Of a DNA stretch of 64,000 nt, positions 19,286 to 27,178 are shown in pieces. The stretch covers positions 124,001 to 188,000 of the forward strand of contig JAWKTV010000005.1 of the NCBI GenBank assembly GCA_041398905.1, in the 5' to 3' direction. Source of the stretch: JAWKTV01 sp041398905 (GTDB lineage: Bacteria; Planctomycetota; Planctomycetia; Planctomycetales; Planctomycetaceae). Each line of letters begins with the position of its first letter. Within the stretch, counting starts at the first letter, position 1. The position numbers and the translations under genes were made by a program. The notes beneath the pieces are model-generated. The model did no database searches and was not told the DNA's origin. It worked only from the letters and a program-made list of their open reading frames with translations.

Positions 19286-20641
19286 ATGACACGGACGTGT
19301 GCGCGCTCGGCTGTTTTGTTGCTGCTGTCTCTCACGCTGTTGTCCGGTGGCGGTGCCAGCGGCGCGGTGAGGCAATTGAGGTACAACGGCGAGCTGCTGC
19401 AGTCCGAGGCGGGGACCCCCGCCGTGCCGGTACGCAGCTTTGTGCTGGATGTCTGGCTCACCGACGCCGTTCCGCCGCGGGTGATCTACCGGGTGACGGA
19501 CGAGGCCGGCAGCGGGCTGCCGTGGCATCAACAGATGGGCGGTGTCGCGCTGGATGACCAGGCTGGAGTGGGCGAGGTGCCGCAACTGCAGCATGTGCAT
19601 TCCGGGCGACCGTACCACATCTCCGTGCCGGAACCGTGGATGCAGCTTGCGGCCGCGCTGGAGATGGGGAGTACGTGGGTGCATGCGGTGGACGGTCGCG
19701 AAGTGGCTTATGAGGTGGTTGATGTGGCTGACGTGGTGGGGCGAAAGTGCTGGGAGGTCGCGGGGAAAACCCGAATCGGGCACACGCACACCTTGCAGCT
19801 TGAACAGGCGAGCGGATTGCTGGTCGAGGCGTCGCAGCGGGTCTTCATCGGTCAGGGAGAGCGGTTCGAGCTGCGGGTGTCGCTGGCCGGCGAGCAGTTG
19901 CTCGACGAGGAGCAGGCGGGCCGCGAGCTGTGGATTGCCGACCGGATCCTGAAGTTCGCCGCGGCGCAGAGTTCAACGGGCGATGGCGCAGAGCAATCAG
20001 TGATCGAGCGGGTGGCGACCCTGGCGGCGGATCTGCCGGCCCTGCGGGAGATGTCGACGGGTACATCGTGGGCGGCGTTCGTCGCTTCGATGGAGGTCGA
20101 ACTGGCTGCGGATCAGAAACGACTTTCGGCGGTCGACGCGCTGACGCGGCGGCTGGAGGGGCAGCCGGCGCCCGTCCTCGGGTTCAAATCGTTGAAGCCG
20201 GGTGAGCCTGCCGAGTTGGCGGCCGGCGGCGAGGTGAAAGTGCTGCATTTCTACGAGTATCGTGGTACGCCGGAGTCGCCGTTTGGGCAGGTGGGGTATC
20301 TGGACTTCCTTGCGGGCAAAGGCGGCGACCGGGTGCGCGTGTACGGCGTGGCGGTGGATGAGCGGCTTGCGGACGTGACGAAGGAGGCCGAGGTCCGGCG
20401 GGACGTGCGGACCTTCAGCACGCAGTTCATGCGGTTGGGTTACCCGGTGCTGCTGGACGACGGATCCGTGCTAAAGAGCTTCGGTGACCCGCGACCGTTC
20501 GACATCGCGTTGCCGGTGTGGGTGGTGATTGGCGCGGACGGAAACGTGCTCCACTATCACGCGGGGCTCTACGACATTGACCCGAATCGTGGTCTCGAGC
20601 AGCTTTCAAAGATCATCAACACTGCTGGAGAGCCGCGGTAA
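19286..20641 (+). CDS. Secreted protein with C-terminal thioredoxin-like fold lacking CXXC
   Basis: 451 residues from the ATG at 19286, preceded by GGAG. The signal peptide is MTRTCARSAVLLLLSLTLLS then GGGASGA. The first 250 residues are beta-rich without a motif I know, with a Trp/His-bearing stretch (DEAGSGLPWHQQMGG). The last 150 residues (EVKVLHFYEYRGTPESPFGQ to WVVIGADGNVLHYHAGL) follow a redoxin/TlpA-like thioredoxin fold: strand, helix, YGVAVDE, then a cis-Pro-like LPVWVVIG. The position where CXXC should be reads RGTPESPFG, so redox catalysis is unlikely. It sits 84 bases after the lactate permease on the same strand. Function unknown; a binding or structural role is inferred. Confidence 0.65.
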   Translation: MTRTCARSAVLLLLSLTLLSGGGASGAVRQLRYNGELLQSEAGTPAVPVRSFVLDVWLTDAVPPRVIYRVTDEAGSGLPWHQQMGGVALDDQAGVGEVPQLQHVHSGRPYHISVPEPWMQLAAALEMGSTWVHAVDGREVAYEVVDVADVVGRKCWEVAGKTRIGHTHTLQLEQASGLLVEASQRVFIGQGERFELRVSLAGEQLLDEEQAGRELWIADRILKFAAAQSSTGDGAEQSVIERVATLAADLPALREMSTGTSWAAFVASMEVELAADQKRLSAVDALTRRLEGQPAPVLGFKSLKPGEPAELAAGGEVKVLHFYEYRGTPESPFGQVGYLDFLAGKGGDRVRVYGVAVDERLADVTKEAEVRRDVRTFSTQFMRLGYPVLLDDGSVLKSFGDPRPFDIALPVWVVIGADGNVLHYHAGLYDIDPNRGLEQLSKIINTAGEPR

Positions 20642-20788
20642 TTGGAGGAGAGCTTCTGAGAGGATGGTTGGCGGCGTTGGGGAGGTTGTTGACGAACGAG
20701 CCACGAGCGGGGTCGCTTGCTCCGAGCGGCGTCAACACCGACCATGACGCAGTTGAGTCTCGTGATTGACCGCTGTGGAGATGATTCG

Positions 20789-21895
20789 ATGTCGCAGGAG
20801 TGTCGTTGGGGAATTCTGAGCACGGCCACCATCGCCCGGAAGAACTGGCAGGCGATTCGTCGCAGCGGTGCTGGAGTGGTGGCCGCCGTGGCGAGCCGCG
20901 ACGTCAGTCGCGCCGAGCGGTTCATCGACGAATGCCAGGCGGAGCAGCCGTTCGCCAGTCGTCCCGTCGCCCTGGGCAGCTACGAGGAACTGCTGGCCAA
21001 CCCGGCGATCGACGCCGTGTACATACCGTTGCCGACTGGAGTGCGGAAGGAGTGGGTCATCAAGGCGGCGCAGGCGGGCAAGCATGTGATGTGCGAGAAG
21101 CCGTGCGCGATCACGGCGGACGATCTGCAAGAGATGATTGCCGCCTGTGAGGCGCACGGCGTGCAGTTCATGGATGGGGTGATGTACATGCACTCCGCCC
21201 GGATGCCGCGGATGCGTGAGGTGCTGGACGAAGGGAGCACGGTCGGAGAAATCCGGCGGATCACTACGCAGTTCAGTTTCCGGGCGCCGGATGAATTCCT
21301 GCGGGAGAATATCCGCATGAGCAGCGAGTTGGAGCCGCACGGCTGCCTCGGTGACCTGGGGTGGTACACGATCCGCTTCGCGTTGTGGGCGATGCGGTAC
21401 GAGCTGCCGCGCGCGGTGACGGGTCGGATGCTCTCTCAGCAGGGGCGGGCTGACAGCCCCGAAGCGGTGCCGATGGAGTTCTCGGGCGAACTGCTGTTTG
21501 ACGGCGGCGTCTCAGCCGGCTTCTATTGTTCGTTCCTTACTGAACATCAGCAGTGGGTCAACATCAGCGGCTCGAAGGGGCAGATCGCGCTGAACGACTT
21601 CGTGTTGCCGTGGTATGGCAACGAGCTTGAGTTCCACGGCGAGAATGCGAGGTTCGTGGTGGACGGCTGTGAGTTCCGGATGGAACGGCACCAGCGGATC
21701 CATCGCCTCGAAGAATACAGCAACAGCCACGCGACTTCGCAAGAGACGAACCTGTTCCGCACGTTTGGAGAACTGGTGATGTCGGGGACGGTGGACGGGC
21801 ACTGGCCGATGGTGTCGTTACGGACACAACAGGTGATGGATGCGTGCTTGACATCGGCCCGTCAGGGGGGCGTGGAAGTTCCGCTGGCGAGGTAA
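20789..21895 (+). CDS. Gfo/Idh/MocA family oxidoreductase
   Basis: 368 residues, normal for the family, from the ATG at 20789 with GTGGAG upstream. The NAD(P)-binding fold begins CRWGILSTATIARKNWQAI, the EKP motif is intact (MCEKPCAITADD), and the alpha/beta substrate domain follows (MYMHSARMPRMREV; HGCLGDLGWYTIRF). It is a soluble dehydrogenase acting on a sugar, inositol or related polyol; the substrate cannot be read from sequence. The closest look is to trans-1,2-dihydrobenzene-1,2-diol dehydrogenase/glucose-fructose oxidoreductase-like members. The next gene, a cupin, starts 127 bases downstream after two strong hairpins, so the two may share a transcript with processing or attenuation between them. 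Confidence 0.88.
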   Translation: MSQECRWGILSTATIARKNWQAIRRSGAGVVAAVASRDVSRAERFIDECQAEQPFASRPVALGSYEELLANPAIDAVYIPLPTGVRKEWVIKAAQAGKHVMCEKPCAITADDLQEMIAACEAHGVQFMDGVMYMHSARMPRMREVLDEGSTVGEIRRITTQFSFRAPDEFLRENIRMSSELEPHGCLGDLGWYTIRFALWAMRYELPRAVTGRMLSQQGRADSPEAVPMEFSGELLFDGGVSAGFYCSFLTEHQQWVNISGSKGQIALNDFVLPWYGNELEFHGENARFVVDGCEFRMERHQRIHRLEEYSNSHATSQETNLFRTFGELVMSGTVDGHWPMVSLRTQQVMDACLTSARQGGVEVPLAR

Positions 21896-21942
21896 CATGT
21901 GTGGATGCGTCGCGCCGCGACTTTGCCGGTCGCATGGTTTTG

Positions 21943-21998
21943 GCGTCAGCGCACTCGCCTGACGCATCGTCGCTGTCCGCGGCGCGGTCAGCGACGAT
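21943..21998 (+). repeat. Two adjacent perfect stem-loops between oxidoreductase and cupin genes
   Basis: The first stem is GCGTCAG (21943-21949) with CTGACGC (21959-21965) and a 9-base loop. The second starts at the next base: ATCGTCGCTG (21966-21975) pairs perfectly with CAGCGACGAT (21989-21998), and its 13-base loop contains a further CCG/CGG pairing. No U-tract follows, so this is not a standard rho-independent terminator. It may be an mRNA-stabilising, processing or attenuation element. Confidence 0.55.
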
Positions 21999-22021
21999 GG
22001 TGGAGCGATAAGGGAAGAGCC

Positions 22022-22390
22022 ATGAGTCAGTCACGTGCCTGGAAGCTGGTCGACTTCGCGGAGGTGCCGGGGGTCCCCTGCCCTTGTGGCACAGCGCGGC
22101 GCGCGTTCGCGGAGGTTGCCGACTATCCAGCGACGATCCATGTGACGGAGATCGCCGACGACGCCCGCGTGCATTACCACCGGTCCCATACCGAGACGTA
22201 CTTCATCCTCGAGTGCGAGCCGGACGCGGCCATGTATCTCGATGGCGAGGTTGTTCCCGTTCGCGCGGGGTCGTGCATCCTGATACCGCCGGGCGTGCGG
22301 CATCGGGCGATCGGCCGGATGCGGATCGTCAACATCGTGCTGCCGAAGTTCGATCCGGCGGATGAGTGGTTCGACAACGTGGAAGCGTAG
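22022..22390 (+). CDS. Small cupin-domain protein
   Basis: 122 residues from the ATG at 22022, preceded by AAGGGAAGAG. A single cupin barrel carries the usual metal-binding pattern: HYHRSHTETYFILE supplies two or three His and a Glu in motif 1, and PGVRHRAIG supplies the motif 2 His. Small stand-alone cupins bind a metal and act as isomerases, dioxygenases or ligand-binding proteins; the substrate is not visible here. A CPCG stretch before the barrel (VPGVPCPCGTARRAF) is an odd extra. It is likely co-transcribed with the upstream Gfo/Idh/MocA oxidoreductase, which would fit a role in sugar or polyol metabolism. That link is inference. Confidence 0.8.
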   Translation: MSQSRAWKLVDFAEVPGVPCPCGTARRAFAEVADYPATIHVTEIADDARVHYHRSHTETYFILECEPDAAMYLDGEVVPVRAGSCILIPPGVRHRAIGRMRIVNIVLPKFDPADEWFDNVEA

Positions 22391-22420
22391 CGGTTCGTCG
22401 ATGACGAGCGTCTGGTCAGC

Positions 22421-24778
22421 CTACCGGGTCAGCAGGCCGGCGTTGGAGGGAGTGTCGAACAGGCCGGCCTCGAAGCGGACGGGCTGGATGCCGGTGTCAG
22501 GGACGGAGTCCGTTGGTGTCGACAACTCGGCGCTCGCGTCGGACTGGCGACGTTCGCCGCCCGGCAATGGCACGGGTGCGAACAGGTCTCGAGCATCCTG
22601 GGCCGGCTCACCCAGCATGGTCGGAGCGAGCGAGACCCGTCCCGGTTGATCGGCTGGCGTGGCCGCGTGTTGGAACTCGGGCGGGACGGGAGCAACCGGG
22701 GCGACGAAGTCTGTCGGTTCTCCGAGGGGCGAGAGTGTCAGGGTGTCCGGGTCGAACAGGTCGACTGAGGCCCGTCCACTGGCGGGGAGCGGAGCATCCA
22801 GTGAGGCTTCGCCAGCCGCTTCGGTGGAGCGGTCGACGGGGATCAGATCGCTGAACGCAGGGAGCCTCGCCGGCTCTTGGGCCACTTCTTCATGTACCTC
22901 CTGCATGCCGGCGATCATCACGTTGCCGTACTCGAACAGCGCCCCGCGCTCCAGGTGCACGTTCTTGATCGCGAGCGCGTACTCGGTCCGGGCGAAATAG
23001 TATTGTGACTGCGCTTCAGCGAGTCGCCGCCGCACGTCGAGCACCTGATCGAAGTCGACGGGGCGCCCCGCCTCGCGGTCGGCCTCGATCGCGTCCATGG
23101 CGTCTTGGGCCGCGAGGAAGCGATTGAGATTGCTTTGACAGTTGCTCCAGGCCCGGTCGACTTCGGCGACCATGTCGCTGAGGTCGTGGAGGACTTGGCG
23201 TTCCTGTTCTTTCAGGACGGCTCGTTCGCGCGCCATTTGCATCTCGGCGTTCTGCACGGCGGCGTGGGCCTGCCGGAAGCCGATGGGAACATTGAGCTGG
23301 AGACCGACCTCGTATTCGTCGAACTGTCCCGAGAGAACCTCGCCATAGGCGCTTCGTAAACCAGCGCGGGACTGGTCGCCGGCAAGGTCGTGTCCCAGGC
23401 CGCGCAAGCGATACTTCGCGAACATGTCGAGTCGGGGCGCGAGGAAGTTCCTGGCGGCGATCAATTCCATTTCGCGGCGTTTGACGAGCAGCCGCTGCTT
23501 CTGGAGTTCCGGCCTGCGATAGATCGCTTCGCCCGCCATCGCTTCCCAGTCCCAGACGACCGGAGCGACTTCGGGCTCTTCATTGGGGCGAAGGATGCGT
23601 ACGTCGTTGACGGGCATGCCGATCAGAAGTCGCAGACGGCGTTCGGCCGCCTGCACGCCACTGACGCCGCGAAAGGCGCCGCCCGTCGCCCCGTTTCGGT
23701 TTTGAGTCCGCTGCGCGACACGCCCGGAGATGGCGTCCTGAAGCTCGGCCTCGAACCGGTAGTATTGCTCGCGGGCCAGTGCTTCGCGCACCCCCCCGGT
23801 CTGGTCCGCGAGCGTTTTCGCCTGCGACGACTGCCAGGCCTCCCGCGCTCCATCGAGCAGCGCCTGCTTGGAGTCGAGATCGCGATATGCGTAGTAGAGG
23901 TCCCAGTACGCGTTGATGACATCGCTCAGATAGTTTCGGAGCGCGATCTGGAACTCGGCGTTGGTCACATCCTGATTGACTTTAGCGATCAAGACGCCGT
24001 TGGGTTCGCCGATGGTGCCATTCGGACCGGCGATGCGGTTGTAGGCGACGCCTCCCCCCTGCAGCAGCGGCTGGCGGACTTCCCCTTCCCACTGCGTTTG
24101 CCACGCTTGGGAGAAGATGTTGCCAGGCGCGTTGTTGGCGTCGTAGTCCGTGACGTTCCGCAACGCGAAGGTGGCACCGGTGGCGGACCGCTTCGTCAGC
24201 TCGGCGATGTAATCGTGACGGTCCTGAATGAACAGGTTGGCACCGCCGCCGAGGAAGCGATTGTTGAAGACCCGCTCGTTGTCCTGAAAGGTGGCGAGAG
24301 CGTTGAACTGGGCGTCGAATTGCGACAGCGCGGCTTCCATGCCGAACCGCGGATCACTTTGCTGCAGTCCGCGGGTGTAGCGGGTGACGGTCCCCTGCGG
24401 GCTGGAAAGGATCGTCCCCCCCAGGTCGCGGAGTACATTCGAGTTGGACATCGCCTGCGAGATGACTTCGTCGAGCGAGATCTCCCAGTACTCCGGTTCG
24501 CCTTGCTCCGCCAACGTACGGAGAGTGACGGGCTGAATCACAGGATCGTTCGGTTCGTCGGTCGGCGGTGCACCGGCGTCGACCTCCGCGACCACGCGGT
24601 TCACCCAGGCTGTGTCGTTGCCGATGGTTTCGGCGTAGTTGGTGGCATTGCGGCAGCCCACGAGGCTGACGGACAGGCCTGCCGTGGCGGTCAGGCCGCA
24701 CAAGAGACGACGGACCCACGCCGGCGCGTTCGTGACGCCCAGCGCACGGTCAAGGCGTTTGATGTAAGTTCCACACAT
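22421..24778 (-). CDS. TolC-family outer-membrane efflux lipoprotein
   Basis: 785 residues. The signal region ends with a lipobox, LVGC, with Cys42 as the likely lipidation site. The outer-membrane efflux (OEP) domain spans roughly residues 95-640, with the helical repeats typical of TolC (AEFQIALRNYLSDVINAYWD; AQSQYYFARTEYALAIKNVH). The last 130 residues are Pro-rich, low in structure and rich in LFDPDTLTLS-like segments; ordinary TolC homologues do not have this tail. It is divergent from a GAF-HlyD fusion gene across 410 bases, so the two probably form the outer-membrane and periplasmic parts of one export machine. No inner-membrane pump is adjacent. The start ATG follows the ORF opening MCGTYIKRLD. 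Confidence 0.9.
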   Translation of the reverse strand: MCGTYIKRLDRALGVTNAPAWVRRLLCGLTATAGLSVSLVGCRNATNYAETIGNDTAWVNRVVAEVDAGAPPTDEPNDPVIQPVTLRTLAEQGEPEYWEISLDEVISQAMSNSNVLRDLGGTILSSPQGTVTRYTRGLQQSDPRFGMEAALSQFDAQFNALATFQDNERVFNNRFLGGGANLFIQDRHDYIAELTKRSATGATFALRNVTDYDANNAPGNIFSQAWQTQWEGEVRQPLLQGGGVAYNRIAGPNGTIGEPNGVLIAKVNQDVTNAEFQIALRNYLSDVINAYWDLYYAYRDLDSKQALLDGAREAWQSSQAKTLADQTGGVREALAREQYYRFEAELQDAISGRVAQRTQNRNGATGGAFRGVSGVQAAERRLRLLIGMPVNDVRILRPNEEPEVAPVVWDWEAMAGEAIYRRPELQKQRLLVKRREMELIAARNFLAPRLDMFAKYRLRGLGHDLAGDQSRAGLRSAYGEVLSGQFDEYEVGLQLNVPIGFRQAHAAVQNAEMQMARERAVLKEQERQVLHDLSDMVAEVDRAWSNCQSNLNRFLAAQDAMDAIEADREAGRPVDFDQVLDVRRRLAEAQSQYYFARTEYALAIKNVHLERGALFEYGNVMIAGMQEVHEEVAQEPARLPAFSDLIPVDRSTEAAGEASLDAPLPASGRASVDLFDPDTLTLSPLGEPTDFVAPVAPVPPEFQHAATPADQPGRVSLAPTMLGEPAQDARDLFAPVPLPGGERRQSDASAELSTPTDSVPDTGIQPVRFEAGLFDTPSNAGLLTR

Positions 24779-25188
24779 ATTGGCAACCTTGCCAGAGACT
24801 GTGACCCGTCCAGGTGTTGACGAACTGGATCACCGGACGGCTCACGTTCGGTGTCAGCTCGGCAACCACCACCACCCGTCGACGGTTCCGGTCGCTTGGT
24901 GGTGGAACGTCGACTCGATTCGATCGATGCCTGGGATCGATCGGTGCATCGGACACCGCAGCCCGCACCGCCGCCGCATGTGGAACCCCGCACATCCCCT
25001 TCAATCGGACTTTCAGGACGGATCGGGAGAGTCGAAGGTGGTAATTTGTTACGATGTCAATCGGATTTGACGGTTGTAAGGAATGCATCGGCAGATTCTG
25101 CGGAAGCGATTGCAGCGGTTTCCGGGATGACATCGATTGGCGGCATCGCGTTCGCTGTGGATGATCGGTTTCGAGGGCACGGGGGCGG
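24779..25188. other. Divergent intergenic region between tolC-like and GAF-hlyD genes
   Basis: 410 bases that must contain both promoters. TTGACG-like hexamers occur (for example in GGATTTGACGG near 25063), but no -10 box at proper spacing convinces me. Short frames here have no recognisable content. Confidence 0.4.
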
Positions 25189-27165
25189 ATGGACCAGGAG
25201 ATCGGCGAATCCCGACAGAGTGGCGCGCTCGATGAAGCCGATGCGCTCGAGGCGCTGTTGGCGCGCCTGGATGTCGCCGCGAGACAACCGCTGCCGCCGG
25301 AAGAGTTCTACGGACGAGTGCTGGATGATCTCGGGGCGGGCATCCCGATCCTCTCCGCCGCCGTGTGGACCGAAACCTCGGCGGGACTGGAGACGCTGCT
25401 GACCCGCCAGTCCGGCACGAGCCGTCTGGAGCAACTGACACCGGCGAACGAGCGGCAGATGGCGATAGCCGTCATTGACGCCGATGAGCCAAAATTGATT
25501 CCACCGCAGGGATCGCTCGCGGGGACCGACGTCACCAATCAGTCCACCGCCCTGCAGTGCTGGGTCGCCCGGCGGAGTGACGGACTGCCGGCGATTCTGT
25601 TGCGGGTGTCGCTCAAGGCGAACGCCACGCTTGAACAGCGTGAGACCGCGGCAGGTCTGCTGTCGGCGATTGCCGACATCGCAGTCATCTTTCAGTTGCA
25701 GCATCGCGTTCGGCAACTGCAGCGCAGCGACGCCTTCTGGCAGGAGTTGGACCACGCGATCGCCGCGATGCATTCGACGACCAAGCTGAAGCGTTGTGGA
25801 CAGGTCATCAGCGAACAGGTTCGGCATCTGCTGCGAGCGGATCGCGTCAGCGTGCTGACGCGGCATGGCCGACGTTGCAGGCTGGTGGCGATCAGCTCGG
25901 CGGCGACACTCGACAGGCGGTCGCGACAGGCGCGCTTGCTGGAAAAGCTGGCGGCGGACGTCGTCACAACCAACGAAGGACTGTCGGCGGTGGTCGGAGG
26001 GCGGCGGTCGGTGGCGCATGAGGCGGGGCAGCGCCTCGACCACTACCTCGACGAGACGCAAGTGCGGGCACTCCGCGCGATTCCTCTGCGAGAAGGGGGC
26101 GGTGCGACATCGGCGGGGTCGGCGGTCCGAGGCGTGCTGATCGTCGAGCAGTTTACCGCCGATGGAGTCGATGAGTGGGAGTCGCGACTCGGCACCCTCG
26201 CGCCGCACGCTGGGCAGGCGCTGTCGCTGGCCGTTGGAGAGTCTCACCGTGGCTGGCGACGGTTCGTCTGGCCCTTCGAGTCGCTGGGGCGCGGCATGAT
26301 GTGGCTGACGCTGATGGGGCTGTTGATCGCCGCCTGCGTCGCTCTCACCGTCATTCAGATTGACTTCACGGTGAAGGCGGAGGGGCAGTTGATGCCCGTC
26401 TCGCGGCGGGGGGTGTTCGCGCCGTCCGATGCGATCGTGACGGAGATCCTGATCGACGATCACGCGATCGTCAAAGCCGGGACACCACTGTTACACCTGA
26501 TCGACCCGGACCTGGAGCAGGAGTTCAGCCGGCTGCGAGGGGAGCAGCAGACGGGCACCGCCAACCTGGCCGCCGTACAAGCGCGAAAGCGGCTTAAGCT
26601 GCGCGACAAGTCGATCGACACTTCCGCCCTGTCGATCGAGGAGGAGGAGATCAAGGCGCAACTCGCGGGGCTGGAGCAGCAGCTCGCGGTGATTACGGAG
26701 CAGCGGGAGAGACTGCTGGTAACCAGTCCCTTGGCGGGAGAGGTCGTACGATGGGATTTGCGGGAGGTGCTGCAAGGCCTGCCGGTGCGGCACGGACAGC
26801 ACTTGCTGGACGTCTACGACTCGTCGAAGCAGGCCCCCTGGCGGGTGGAGCTGCGAATCCCGGATGATGTGGCGGGGTACGTCCGCGACGCCAACTTCGA
26901 GGCGGAGTCAGCCGTCGAGTTCGTGTTCCAGACCGATGCCACACGGCATTATCGTGGAACGCTGGCGCAGCTTGCGGATGCGACCGAACTGGACTCGGCC
27001 GGCGAGTTGACGGTGCGCGGTTATGTGCCGGTCCCCGCGGGTCTCGTGAACGACCCCCGCCGCGGCGCGACCGTCGTCGCCCGCATCCACTGCGGCCAAA
27101 GGTCGGTCGGTTTCGTCTGGTTCCGCGAGGTCGTCGAGTTCGTGTACCGCAACGTGCTGTTTTGA
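25189..27165 (+). CDS. GAF domain - HlyD membrane-fusion hybrid protein
   Basis: 658 residues. The N-terminal half is cytoplasmic. Residues 1-180 lack a clear motif, and residues about 190-350 look like a GAF domain (ELDHAIAAMHSTTKLKRCGQ; RADRVSVLTRHGRRCRLVAI; RGVLIVEQF). One membrane helix follows at about 370-390 (MMWLTLMGLLIAACVALTVI). The C-terminal half is a HlyD/MFP periplasmic adaptor: KAEGQLMPVSRRGVFAPSD, the lipoyl motif VTEILIDDHAIVKAGTPLLHL, a short coiled hairpin, and barrel strands to EFVYRNVLF. It resembles secretion adaptors in which a small-molecule sensor domain faces the cytoplasm. The TolC-like gene is its divergent neighbour. GGGGGCGG precedes the ATG. Cargo and ligand are unknown. 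Confidence 0.85.
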   Translation: MDQEIGESRQSGALDEADALEALLARLDVAARQPLPPEEFYGRVLDDLGAGIPILSAAVWTETSAGLETLLTRQSGTSRLEQLTPANERQMAIAVIDADEPKLIPPQGSLAGTDVTNQSTALQCWVARRSDGLPAILLRVSLKANATLEQRETAAGLLSAIADIAVIFQLQHRVRQLQRSDAFWQELDHAIAAMHSTTKLKRCGQVISEQVRHLLRADRVSVLTRHGRRCRLVAISSAATLDRRSRQARLLEKLAADVVTTNEGLSAVVGGRRSVAHEAGQRLDHYLDETQVRALRAIPLREGGGATSAGSAVRGVLIVEQFTADGVDEWESRLGTLAPHAGQALSLAVGESHRGWRRFVWPFESLGRGMMWLTLMGLLIAACVALTVIQIDFTVKAEGQLMPVSRRGVFAPSDAIVTEILIDDHAIVKAGTPLLHLIDPDLEQEFSRLRGEQQTGTANLAAVQARKRLKLRDKSIDTSALSIEEEEIKAQLAGLEQQLAVITEQRERLLVTSPLAGEVVRWDLREVLQGLPVRHGQHLLDVYDSSKQAPWRVELRIPDDVAGYVRDANFEAESAVEFVFQTDATRHYRGTLAQLADATELDSAGELTVRGYVPVPAGLVNDPRRGATVVARIHCGQRSVGFVWFREVVEFVYRNVLF

Positions 27166-27178
27166 ACCTGCAGACGCT

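Noticed and set aside
22421..24778. TolC partner of the CusB/CusA pump
   Set aside because: It is 5 kb away on the opposite strand and shares its divergent promoter region with a GAF-HlyD gene, which is the more natural partner.
23390..24820. 476-codon open frame antisense to the TolC-like gene
   Set aside because: No motif, no signal peptide and no ribosome site; long antisense frames are expected opposite GC-rich genes. Similar frames opposite the GAF-HlyD gene (25057-26463), guaB (49405-50517), the intact DUF1501 gene (50948-52519) and the DUF1598-like gene (9676-10896) were rejected for the same reason.
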